From NCBI RefSeq assembly GCF_002013375.1, contig NZ_MAEW01000014.1, positions 1-64,000 of the forward strand: 64,000 bases of DNA, in the 5' to 3' direction. Position numbers and translations under genes: made by a program. Positions 42,171 to 50,428 of this stretch are shown here, one piece after another. The number at the start of each line of letters is the position of its first letter. Position 1 is the stretch's first letter. This DNA comes from Mycobacterium sp. D16Q13 (GTDB lineage Bacteria > Actinomycetota > Actinomycetes > Mycobacteriales > Mycobacteriaceae). The notes under the pieces are model-generated. The model ran no database searches, was not told the DNA's origin, and saw nothing but the letters and a program-made list of their open reading frames with translations.

Positions 42171-43694
42171 GTGACTGTTTACGCCCGCCCGGGTGCAGAG
42201 GGATCGCTGATGACTTTCGCATCCCGCTACGAGAATTTCATTGGCGGGCAATGGGTTCCCCCAACAGCTGGGCGATATTTCGAGAACCGCACCCCGGTGA
42301 CGGGGGAGGTGTTCTGCGAGATCCCGCGCTCCGGTGAAGCCGATGTCGAGAAGGCGCTCGATGCCGCACATGCCGCCGCGGACGGCTGGGCCAGGACGTC
42401 ACCGGCCGATCGGGCGCTCATCCTCAACCGGATCGCTGACCGGATGGAGTCGAACCTGGAGTCCATCGCTGTCGCGGAGTCGTGGGACAACGGCAAGCCC
42501 ATCCGCGAAACGCTGAACGCCGATATCCCGCTGGCCGTCGACCATTTCCGCTACTTCGCCGGTGTCCTTCGAGCGCAAGAGGGTTCGCTCTCACAGATCG
42601 ACGAGGACACCGTGGCCTATCACTTCCACGAGCCGCTCGGTGTGGTCGGGCAGATCATCCCCTGGAACTTCCCGCTGTTGATGGCGAGCTGGAAACTGGC
42701 CCCGGCCATCGCCGCTGGGAACACGGTGGTACTCAAGCCCGCCGAACAAACCCCCGCGTCGATCCTGTACTTGTTCTCGCTCATCGGCGATCTCCTGCCG
42801 CCGGGCGTGGTGAACATCGTCAACGGGTTCGGAGTAGAGGCGGGCAAGCCATTGGCCTCCAGCAGCCGGATCGCGAAGATCGCGTTCACCGGCGAAACCA
42901 GTACGGGCCGGTTGATCATGCAGTACGCCAGTCAAAACCTGATTCCGGTGACGCTGGAGCTCGGTGGCAAGAGCCCCAACCTCTTCTTCTCCGACGTGAT
43001 GGCTGCCGGTGACGACTTCCAGGACAAGGCCCTGGAAGGGTTCACGATGTTCGCGTTCAACCAGGGCGAGGTGTGCACCTGTCCTTCGCGCAGCCTGATC
43101 CAGGCCGACATCTTCGACGAGTTCCTGGAACTGGCCGCCATCCGCACCAAGGCCATCCGCCAGGGCGACCCGCTGGACACCGAGACGATGATGGGGGCGC
43201 AGGCCTCCCACGAGCAGCTCGAGAAAATCCTGTCCTATATCGATATCGGTAAATCCGAAGGGGCACGGCTGGTTACCGGCGGCGAGCGCGCCGAACTCGG
43301 TGGCGACCTGTCGGGTGGGTACTACGTCGCACCGACGGTCTTCGCCGGGACCAACTCGATGCGGATCTTCCAGGAGGAGATTTTCGGGCCGGTGCTGGCA
43401 GTGACCTCGTTCGCCGACTATGACGATGCCATCGCCATCGCCAACGACACTCCCTACGGGCTGGGCGCGGGAGTGTGGAGCCGCGACGGCAACATCGCCT
43501 ACCGCGCCGGGCGTGACATCAAGGCGGGTCGCGTGTGGACCAACTGCTACCACCAGTACCCCGCGCACGCGGCCTTCGGTGGTTACAAGCGGTCCGGAAT
43601 CGGCCGGGAGAACCACAAGATGATGCTTGACCACTACCAGCAGACCAAGAACCTGCTGGTGTCCTACAGCTCCAAGGCGCAGGGATTCTTCTGA
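42171..43694 (+). CDS. NAD-dependent aldehyde (acetaldehyde) dehydrogenase
   Basis: The 507-residue enzyme has the ALDH signatures [23 protein letters not shown] (cofactor), [20 protein letters not shown] (general base Glu) and [12 protein letters not shown] (nucleophilic Cys). [12 protein letters not shown] with its CTC pair marks the ExaC/AldB acetaldehyde dehydrogenase subgroup. It would oxidise acetaldehyde from EutBC to acetate, which Acs activates. GTG 42171 has GGTAGGAG before it. An alternative ATG lies at 42210 ([10 protein letters not shown]), which would match shorter homologues, but the ribosome site favours 42171. Confidence 0.92.
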   Translation: MTVYARPGAEGSLMTFASRYENFIGGQWVPPTAGRYFENRTPVTGEVFCEIPRSGEADVEKALDAAHAAADGWARTSPADRALILNRIADRMESNLESIAVAESWDNGKPIRETLNADIPLAVDHFRYFAGVLRAQEGSLSQIDEDTVAYHFHEPLGVVGQIIPWNFPLLMASWKLAPAIAAGNTVVLKPAEQTPASILYLFSLIGDLLPPGVVNIVNGFGVEAGKPLASSSRIAKIAFTGETSTGRLIMQYASQNLIPVTLELGGKSPNLFFSDVMAAGDDFQDKALEGFTMFAFNQGEVCTCPSRSLIQADIFDEFLELAAIRTKAIRQGDPLDTETMMGAQASHEQLEKILSYIDIGKSEGARLVTGGERAELGGDLSGGYYVAPTVFAGTNSMRIFQEEIFGPVLAVTSFADYDDAIAIANDTPYGLGAGVWSRDGNIAYRAGRDIKAGRVWTNCYHQYPAHAAFGGYKRSGIGRENHKMMLDHYQQTKNLLVSYSSKAQGFF

Positions 43695-43770
43695 CCATCG
43701 CCATCGGCGATATCACCCGAAAGCGACGTCACCCCACTGAATTGATCTGCGGAGAGCAAGGAAACGATAT

Positions 43771-45198
43771 ATGGCGACCACCAAGCACGGCCTAGTCGAG
43801 GAGCACCTCGAGAGCGCGGACTATCTGCGTAAGCGTCAACTCAAATCGGGGAGCGCGGGCTGGCTGTTGCTGGCCGGCCTCGGGGTGAGTTATGTGGTGT
43901 CCGGCGATTATTCGGGCTGGAACTTCGGGCTGAGCCAAGGCGGGTTCGGTGGACTGGCGATCGCCACCGTAGTGATCGCCGGTATGTACCTGGCGCTGGT
44001 GCTGGGCATGGCGGAGCTGTCTTCGGCACTGCCGACGGCAGGGGGCGGCTATACCTTCGCACGCCGCGCTCTCGGTCCGTGGGGTGGATTTGCCACCGGC
44101 ACAGCAATTCTCATCGAATACTCGATCGCCCCGGCGGCCATCGCCACCTTCATCGGCGCATACGTCCAGTCGTTGGGGCTGTTCGGCATCACCAATGGGT
44201 GGTGGGTCTACCTGGCCGCCTATGCCGTCTTCATCGGGATTCATCTGTCGGGCGTCGGTGAAGCGCTGAAGGTGATGTTCGCCATCACCGCGATTGCGTT
44301 GGTGGGCCTGCTGATCTTCGCGGTCGCCGCCGCCGGTCATTTCGACATCCACAACCTGACCAACATCGTGGTGGATGAAGGTGCCGCGGGAGCGTCGAGT
44401 GTCCTGCCGCATGGCTACCTGGGAATCTGGGCTGCCATCCCGTTCGCCATTTGGTTCTTCCTCGCCGTGGAGGGTGTTCCGCTGGCAGCCGAGGAGACGG
44501 CCAACCCGGAACGCAATGTGCCGCGGGGGATCATCGCGGCGATCGGCGTGCTCCTGGTGACTTGTGCGATCGCGCTGGTGCTGACCACCGGCGCCGGTGG
44601 CGCGGAACAGATGTCGGATTCAGGTAATCCGCTCGTCGAGGCGCTCGGCCACGGTACCGCCGCCAAGTTGGTCAACTACATCGGGTTGGCCGGACTCATC
44701 GCGAGCTTCTTCTCGATCATCTACGCATACTCGCGTCAGCTGTTCGCACTGTCCCGTGCCGGCTATTTGCCGACGGTTCTGTCGGTGACCAACTCCCGTA
44801 AGGCCCCGACACTGGCACTGATAGTCCCCGGCATCATCGGATTCGCACTGTCGCTGACGGGGCACGGCGACCTGCTGCTGAATATGGCGGTCTTCGGTGC
44901 TGCCCTGAGTTACGTGCTGATGATGGTCAGCCACATTGTGCTGCGGGTGCGTGAGCCGAACATGCCGCGCCCGTACCGCACTCCGGGCGGCATTGCCACC
45001 ACCGGCTTCGCCCTGGTCGTCGCGGTGCTGGCGGTCATCGCTACGTTCCTCGTGAACCCGGTGGCGGCGGGCCTGTGTCTGGCCGTGTTCGCAGCGTTCA
45101 TGGTGTATTTCGCGCTCTACAGCCGCCACCGCCTGGTGGCGAATTCGCCCGACGAGGAGTTCGCGATGCTGGCGGAGGCCGAAAGCGAGCTCACGTGA
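43771..45198 (+). CDS. APC-family ethanolamine permease
   Basis: The 475-residue, twelve-helix APC transporter has GLGVSYVVSGDYSGWNFGLSQGG (the glycine-rich first helix used by ethanolamine/amino acid permeases), ALPTAGGGYTFARRALGP, and IPFAIWFFLAVEGVPLAAEETANPERNVPRGI. The YVxSGxYxGWNxGL segment is characteristic of the ethanolamine permease (Eat/EutP-type) subfamily. It overlaps eutB (GTGA), which supports the substrate. ATG 43771 is preceded by GAGAGCAAGGAAACG. Confidence 0.9.
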   Translation: MATTKHGLVEEHLESADYLRKRQLKSGSAGWLLLAGLGVSYVVSGDYSGWNFGLSQGGFGGLAIATVVIAGMYLALVLGMAELSSALPTAGGGYTFARRALGPWGGFATGTAILIEYSIAPAAIATFIGAYVQSLGLFGITNGWWVYLAAYAVFIGIHLSGVGEALKVMFAITAIALVGLLIFAVAAAGHFDIHNLTNIVVDEGAAGASSVLPHGYLGIWAAIPFAIWFFLAVEGVPLAAEETANPERNVPRGIIAAIGVLLVTCAIALVLTTGAGGAEQMSDSGNPLVEALGHGTAAKLVNYIGLAGLIASFFSIIYAYSRQLFALSRAGYLPTVLSVTNSRKAPTLALIVPGIIGFALSLTGHGDLLLNMAVFGAALSYVLMMVSHIVLRVREPNMPRPYRTPGGIATTGFALVVAVLAVIATFLVNPVAAGLCLAVFAAFMVYFALYSRHRLVANSPDEEFAMLAEAESELT

Positions 45199-46610
45199 AG
45201 TACCGGCAACAGATCGCGGGGGTGAGCTACACCTTCGACGGGCTCGTGGATGTGATGGCCAAGGCGACGCCGTTGCGCTCGGGTGACCAGCTCGCCGGCT
45301 GCGCGGCGGAATCCGACGCCGAACGGGCCGCTGCGGCCTGGGTTCTCGCGGATCTGCCGCTCGACATGTTTCTCAACGAGGCGGTGGTGCCCTACGAAAC
45401 CGATGAGGTCACCAGGCTGATCATCGACAGCCACGATCGCCGGGCCTACTCGGCCATCGCGCATCTGACCGTCGGCGGCTTTCGGGACTGGTTGCTGGAG
45501 AGCGCTTCCCGCGATGATGGCGCCCAGCGGATCGCCGCTGTCAGCACGGGGATAACCCCCGAGATGGCGGCGGCCGTGAGCAAGATCATGCGTAATCAAG
45601 ATTTGGTCGCGGTGGGGGCCGCCATGCAGGTGAGCGCCGCGTTCCGCACGACCGTGGGCGGCAAGGGCACGCTGGCCACCCGCCTCCAGCCGAATCACCC
45701 CACCGACGACCCCCGCGGTGTCGCCGCCGCCGTTCTTGACGGGCTTCTTCTGGGATGCGGTGACGCGGTCATCGGCATCAACCCGGCGACCGATTCACCG
45801 CACGCCACATCGGATCTGCTTCACCTCCTCGACGACATCAGATCGCGCTACGACATCCCCACCCAGTCGTGCGTTCTCTCCCACATCACCACGACGATCG
45901 GATTGATCGAACGGGGAGCGCCGGTGGATTTGACTTTCCAATCAATCGCGGGCACCGAGGGCGCCAACTCCGCTTTCGGAGTGAACATCGCGCTGCTACG
46001 CGAAGGTCGTGATGCGACCCGCGCCCTGCGGCGTGGGACCGTCGGGGACAACGTCATGTACCTGGAAACCGGACAGGGGTCCGCGTTGAGCTCTCGCGCT
46101 CATCTTGGCACTGGCGGCAAACCTGTTGACCAGCAGACACTAGAGGCGCGCGCCTACGCGGTGGCCCGCGACCTAGAACCGTTCCTGGTCAACACAGTCG
46201 TCGGATTCATCGGGCCGGAATATCTCTACGACGGTAAGCAGATAGTCCGCGCTGGGTTGGAAGATCACTTCTGCGGCAAGCTGCTTGGCCTGCCGATGGG
46301 TGTTGACGTCTGCTACACCAATCATGCCGAGGCCGACCAGAACGACATGGACACACTGCTCATCCTGCTTGCGGCGGCGGGAGTCGCGTTTGTCATCACC
46401 GTTCCCGGTGCTGACGACGTCATGCTCGGCTATCAAAGCCTGTCGTTTCACGATGTCCTGCAGGCACGCCGGACGCTGGGCCTGCGGCCGGCACCCGAGT
46501 TCGAGCAGTGGTTGCAGGCCATCGGAATGATCGACGAGGGTGGCCGTCTCACACCCTTTGACGTGGCCAGCTCGCCACTGCGCGCACTGACCACATCGGG
46601 TGCCCGATGA
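45195..46610 (+). CDS. eutB: Ethanolamine ammonia-lyase large subunit
   Basis: The 471-residue subunit of the adenosylcobalamin-dependent lyase splits ethanolamine into acetaldehyde and ammonia. Family landmarks: the N-terminal KYRQQIAGVSYTFDGLVDVMAKATPLRSGD, SSRAHLG near residue 300, QTSIAGTEGAN-like FQSIAGTEGANSAFGV (substrate region), and the C-terminal DVCYTNHAEADQNDMDTLL, which is strongly conserved. I chose the GTG 45195 overlapping the permease stop; the open frame to 45075 lies within the permease. The reactivase gene eutA is not nearby. Confidence 0.95.
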   Translation: MKYRQQIAGVSYTFDGLVDVMAKATPLRSGDQLAGCAAESDAERAAAAWVLADLPLDMFLNEAVVPYETDEVTRLIIDSHDRRAYSAIAHLTVGGFRDWLLESASRDDGAQRIAAVSTGITPEMAAAVSKIMRNQDLVAVGAAMQVSAAFRTTVGGKGTLATRLQPNHPTDDPRGVAAAVLDGLLLGCGDAVIGINPATDSPHATSDLLHLLDDIRSRYDIPTQSCVLSHITTTIGLIERGAPVDLTFQSIAGTEGANSAFGVNIALLREGRDATRALRRGTVGDNVMYLETGQGSALSSRAHLGTGGKPVDQQTLEARAYAVARDLEPFLVNTVVGFIGPEYLYDGKQIVRAGLEDHFCGKLLGLPMGVDVCYTNHAEADQNDMDTLLILLAAAGVAFVITVPGADDVMLGYQSLSFHDVLQARRTLGLRPAPEFEQWLQAIGMIDEGGRLTPFDVASSPLRALTTSGAR

Positions 46611-47380
46611 CAACCGGTGATGTTGCCCGACAACAGTTTTGGAAAGAACTGCGGATGAACACCCAAGCCCGGATCGGGCTGGACCGGGCGGGCAATGCGC
46701 TGCACACCCGGGATGTATTGGACTTGGCCGCGGCCCACGCGGCGGCCCGCGATGCTGTCCACGTGCCGCTGGACACCGAGCGCCTCGCCGCCGACGTCGA
46801 CGGAATCGGGCTGGGAATGCCCACCGTGGTCACCAGCCAAGTGAGTTCCCGGGCAGAGTATTTGCGTAGACCGGACCTCGGAAGGTTGCCCGCCGATTTG
46901 TCTGCCGTGCCGCGAGACGGGGCGGATATCGGATTTGTCCTCGCCGATGGTCTGTCACCGACGGCCCTCATGCGCCATGGTGTCGCGCTTGTTGGCGAAC
47001 TCGCCCTGCAGCTCGGCGGCTCATATACGCTGGCTGCCCCCGTGATCGCCACGCAGGCCCGGGTAGCGCTGGGCGACCACATCGCGGCGCAGGGACGGTT
47101 CCGCACGCTGATCGTCGTCATCGGTGAGCGGCCCGGGCTCAGTGTCGTCGACAGCCTCGGCATCTACCTCACGCACCTACCGCAGCCGGGTTGTACTGAC
47201 GCCGATCGCAATTGCATCTCCAACATCCACCCTCCCGACGGGCTCAGTTACCGGGAGGCCGCGCACATCACAGCGAGCCTGGTCAGCGGTGCGCGCCGGT
47301 TGGGCCGTTCCGGTGTGTCACTCAAGGACACCTCGCGGGCCGGCGCGATCGATGATGCCAGCCCAAGCGAGCTGTGCTGA
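46607..47380 (+). CDS. eutC: Ethanolamine ammonia-lyase small subunit
   Basis: The 257-residue small subunit contributes to B12 binding in the EutBC complex. Signatures: TQARIGLDRAGNALHTRDVLDLAAAHAAARDAVH, DIGFVLADGLSPTALMRHG, VIGERPGLSVVDSLGIYLTHLPQPGCTDADRNCISNIHPPDGLSYREAAH, all typical of EutC. ATG 46607 overlaps the eutB stop (ATGA). The gene ends 9 bp before the stop of a convergent gamma-glutamyltranspeptidase gene; no hairpin separates them. Confidence 0.95.
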   Translation: MTTGDVARQQFWKELRMNTQARIGLDRAGNALHTRDVLDLAAAHAAARDAVHVPLDTERLAADVDGIGLGMPTVVTSQVSSRAEYLRRPDLGRLPADLSAVPRDGADIGFVLADGLSPTALMRHGVALVGELALQLGGSYTLAAPVIATQARVALGDHIAAQGRFRTLIVVIGERPGLSVVDSLGIYLTHLPQPGCTDADRNCISNIHPPDGLSYREAAHITASLVSGARRLGRSGVSLKDTSRAGAIDDASPSELC

Positions 47381-47389
47381 CTGCTGTCC

Positions 47390-49333
47390 TTAGCCCGTAT
47401 CGCCCATGACGAGGCCCTCACGGCGTGGATCCGCCCCGCCGATCCACCCCGGGCCCCGCCGCACCAGAGCCGACAGGCCACTGGACTGGTCGGCAACATC
47501 TACGGTATGACCGCGGCTACGCAGCCCTTGGACCAACGGATCGTTGGCGCCGTTGTCTCGGGCATAGATATTGGGGTGCTCGCCGCCGACGTTGGTCTTG
47601 CGGGAATTGTTGGCACCGAAGTCGACCATGGATACCGCCTGCTGGGGATCGAGGCCCCAGTCCAATATGCCGACAAGGGTTTTCACCACAAATTGGATGA
47701 TTACCGCACCACCCGGCGATCCGAGCGCGAGCAGCAACGCACCACGCTTACCGGACTCCGTGCGTTCGAAGACCAGGGTGGGTGCCATGGAACTACGTGG
47801 CCGTTTGCCTGGTTGCAGCCGATTGGCAATCGGGAGTCCGTCCTTACCCACCGGCTCGGCAGAGAAGTCAGTGAGCTGGTTGTTGAGGATGAAGCCGTCG
47901 ACCATGTGATAGGAGCCGAACGCGGATTCGACTGTGGTGGTGAGCGATGCGGCGTTGCCCTGCGCATCGACGACGGTCACCTGGCTGGTGCCGTGTTCCG
48001 GGGTGGACACGGCCGCCGACGCCGGCACATTGAAGTCGCCGGGTTTGGCGGTGCCCATCGTCTTCTCGCCGGAGATCAGTTTGGCGCGCCCGGTCAGGTA
48101 GGTCGCGTTGAGCAGGGTGTTCGGTGAATTGTCCGGGAGGGCTACGAAATCGGTGTCGGCGACATACTTGTCGCGATCCGCGTAGGCCAGCCGTTCTGCC
48201 TCAGCAATGTAGTGCACTCCGTCGACCGTGGGCCTGCCTCCGTCGAGGTCGACGTCCGTAGGCCGGTAGGAGGCCATCGGAAAGTTCTGCAACACGCCCA
48301 GGGTGGCGGCGACGGCGATACCACCCGAGGACGGCGCCGGCATGCCGCAGATTTCGTGATCGCGGTATGTGGTGCAGAGGGATTCGCGCTTCTTCGCCGT
48401 GTACCCGGAGAGATCGGCCGTCGTCATCAGGCTCGGGGTGCGTCCCGCCGAGGTATCTGCCGCCGCGGCGACGATATCCTCGGCGATCGCCCCCCGGTAG
48501 AAGGCGTCCGGTCCCTCGGTGGCAATAGCGCCAAGGGTTTTCGCGTAGGCGGGGTTGGTGAGCTTTGTCCCCGGGGACTTCGCTGATCCATCCGGATTGA
48601 GAAAGTAGGTGCCCGCCTCCTGGTCGAGGGCAAGGCCAGGCGCCGAGTCGCTGATCGCGGCAGCAAGACGAGGGCTGATGTCGAAGCCTTCATCCGCCAA
48701 TTGGACTGCCGGAGTGAACAAGTCGCGCCATGGAACGGTGCCATGCGCGGCATGGGCGTCATGGAGCATGCGGATAATGCCGGGCACCCCGATCGAACGG
48801 CCCGATGATCGTGCATCGGGTCTGGGCTCGCCCCTGTCGGCATCATCGATCCAGCGCAGATAATTCTCCGTGGCCGCCGCGGGCGCGACCTCTCGGCCGT
48901 CGTATGCGTGTACCGCCCCCGTCCGGGCGTCGTAGTACACGAGGAAGCCGCCGCCGCCGATACCAGAGGATTGCGGTTCGACCAGGCCGAGCACGGTTTG
49001 TGCGGCAATCAGTGCGTCCGCCGCCTGGCCGCCGTCGCGCAGTACCCGGCATGCCGCCTGGGTGGCCAGCGGGTTGGCCGTCGCGACGGCAAAACTCGCG
49101 GTACGAACCGCCGACATGCCTTTGCGGTAACCGGTGGCTACCTCGGGATTGGTGGAGATATCACGTGGGGTTGTGGTGTCGGCGACAGCGGATTTCGCCA
49201 CCGGGATGCCGTTGGTGACGATGCTGCACGGTTCGGATCCGGCACCCGGGCGCGTCGCGTGATCAGTCGAGCAACCTGCGGCGGTGAGGAGAGCGATCGA
49301 GGGGATGGCCAGCAGTCTCGACAGAGTCCTCAC
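47390..49333 (-). CDS. ggt: Gamma-glutamyltranspeptidase lipoprotein
   Basis: This 647-residue exported lipoprotein has lipobox LLTAAGC (Cys21), then a large GGT domain: SSGIGGGGFLVYYD, GREVAPAAATENY, PAPSSGGIAVAATLGVLQ. The self-cleavage and catalytic threonine is T449 in STPEHGTSQVTVVDAQGNAAS, so it should mature into two chains. SSMAPTLVF and LALGSPGG form the gamma-glutamyl pocket. Such enzymes degrade extracellular glutathione or transfer gamma-glutamyl groups. It is convergent with eutC. Lipid anchoring suggests action in the periplasm or cell surface. Confidence 0.92.
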   Translation of the reverse strand: MRTLSRLLAIPSIALLTAAGCSTDHATRPGAGSEPCSIVTNGIPVAKSAVADTTTPRDISTNPEVATGYRKGMSAVRTASFAVATANPLATQAACRVLRDGGQAADALIAAQTVLGLVEPQSSGIGGGGFLVYYDARTGAVHAYDGREVAPAAATENYLRWIDDADRGEPRPDARSSGRSIGVPGIIRMLHDAHAAHGTVPWRDLFTPAVQLADEGFDISPRLAAAISDSAPGLALDQEAGTYFLNPDGSAKSPGTKLTNPAYAKTLGAIATEGPDAFYRGAIAEDIVAAAADTSAGRTPSLMTTADLSGYTAKKRESLCTTYRDHEICGMPAPSSGGIAVAATLGVLQNFPMASYRPTDVDLDGGRPTVDGVHYIAEAERLAYADRDKYVADTDFVALPDNSPNTLLNATYLTGRAKLISGEKTMGTAKPGDFNVPASAAVSTPEHGTSQVTVVDAQGNAASLTTTVESAFGSYHMVDGFILNNQLTDFSAEPVGKDGLPIANRLQPGKRPRSSMAPTLVFERTESGKRGALLLALGSPGGAVIIQFVVKTLVGILDWGLDPQQAVSMVDFGANNSRKTNVGGEHPNIYARDNGANDPLVQGLRSRGHTVDVADQSSGLSALVRRGPGWIGGADPRREGLVMGDTG

Positions 49334-49352
49334 AGTTCCATCACGTTAGCGG

Positions 49353-49988
49353 TTACGGGGCGGTATCCACCGGGTGGTAGGAGAAGCCGATTTCGACGGG
49401 CGTGTTGACGAGCTCAGGGCTCCGGGCCGAAAGCGTGGCGTCGCCATTGGGATCGATCTGGACGGTTAAGGGTATGTCGGTGCCCTTGACCGTGGTCACC
49501 CTGGGCGATGCGAACATTCCGACCAACAGCGCCGGCTGATCGGGGCCCGCGCCATCGGATTCGATGAGCAATGTGGTGCCATGACGCACCCAGTGCGTGC
49601 CTGTGGGCAGTCCGAGGCGCAGGTTGTAGTCGAACGCGTCGGACGGGTTCTTCTTCACGATGGTGAAGTACTCGCCGCCGTCGACGAGAGGCGTCACGGT
49701 GAAGTCGGTATCGGAAGACCGGTAGGTGGCCTCGCCGTCGGCGCTCCATTCCGCGGGCAGCAGGGGAGCGTCCTCGGGCAAATGAATCGTCAGCAGCTCG
49801 CCGGGCTTGCCGGTCCTGACCTTGATGCCCTCCTGCGCGAAGACGGGAAGTATCGCTGTCCGGGGGGCGGTCTCAGAATTCGGTGTGGGTGCCGGGGTAT
49901 CGGGATCAGCCGCGGCGATCGCGGGCGACAGGGCGATTCCGGTCATCGTCACCATGGCAATGGCCAGGGAGCCAACGCTGTTTCTCAT
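49353..49988 (-). CDS. Exported protein of unknown function
   Basis: The 211-residue protein has a signal peptide (MRNSVGSLAIAMVTMTGIALSPAIAAA) cleaved near AADPDTPA, followed by a Pro-rich linker and a beta-rich domain (GELLTIHLPEDAPLLPAEW, TPLVDGGEYFTIVKKNP, LPTGTHWVRHGTTLLIESDG, GMFASPRVTTVKGTDIPLTVQID). No cysteines remain in the mature part, so no disulphide. I do not recognise the family. It lies 19 bp downstream in orientation of a small exported gene and 20 bp before ggt on the same strand, so a short envelope operon is possible. Confidence 0.75.
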   Translation of the reverse strand: MRNSVGSLAIAMVTMTGIALSPAIAAADPDTPAPTPNSETAPRTAILPVFAQEGIKVRTGKPGELLTIHLPEDAPLLPAEWSADGEATYRSSDTDFTVTPLVDGGEYFTIVKKNPSDAFDYNLRLGLPTGTHWVRHGTTLLIESDGAGPDQPALLVGMFASPRVTTVKGTDIPLTVQIDPNGDATLSARSPELVNTPVEIGFSYHPVDTAP

Positions 49989-50003
49989 CCATCGTCCTAT
50001 CTG

Positions 50004-50312
50004 TCAGCACGCCAGTGTGACGTGAGCGACCTTGGTAGACACGGGAACCGATGTCGGCCTGTTACGCATATCGCGCGCACTGGCCACATTGGAGACCGGT
50101 GACTGCTGATTGACGGATTGGACGACGCAGTTGTCAGGATGGCCCGAACCGATTCTCGTCACGGTCACGCGATATCCACTGGACTGCAAGCTGTTGATCA
50201 CGGCATCGGCATCGTTGGACGGACCGGCCAGGGCATGTATCGCGGTGATGAGGGACAGACCTGTCGCCGCGGCGGCGAACACGGATATCAGCCCCGTGGG
50301 CAATCTACGCAC
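50004..50312 (-). CDS. Small exported two-cysteine protein
   Basis: This 102-residue protein has an N-terminal signal or anchor (LPTGLISVFAAAATGLSLITAIHALAG) and a mature part of about 72 residues with cysteines in DNCVVQS and at the very end (THVTLAC-type tail), likely a disulphide. DADAVINSLQSSGYRVTVTRIGSG resembles one short alpha/beta PASTA-like unit seen in other small mycobacterial secreted proteins, but that is weak. GTG start at 50312. It is first in a minus-strand run toward ggt and divergent from uvrC. Confidence 0.7.
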   Translation of the reverse strand: MRRLPTGLISVFAAAATGLSLITAIHALAGPSNDADAVINSLQSSGYRVTVTRIGSGHPDNCVVQSVNQQSPVSNVASARDMRNRPTSVPVSTKVAHVTLAC

Positions 50313-50428
50313 CGTTGCCGCTCCTTCGCCCCTTGGTTGAGGTACCCCCTGAGGGTAGCGGATTGCCGAAAGGCGCCGCGTGTCTATCGATGAGTTCGGG
50401 CGTCAGAGCCCCCGACTAGCCTGGATAT

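Noticed and set aside
43695-43770. Cobalamin riboswitch before the ethanolamine permease
   Set aside because: The 76-bp spacer is too short and has no B12-box; only a small ATCGCC/GGCGAT hairpin is present.
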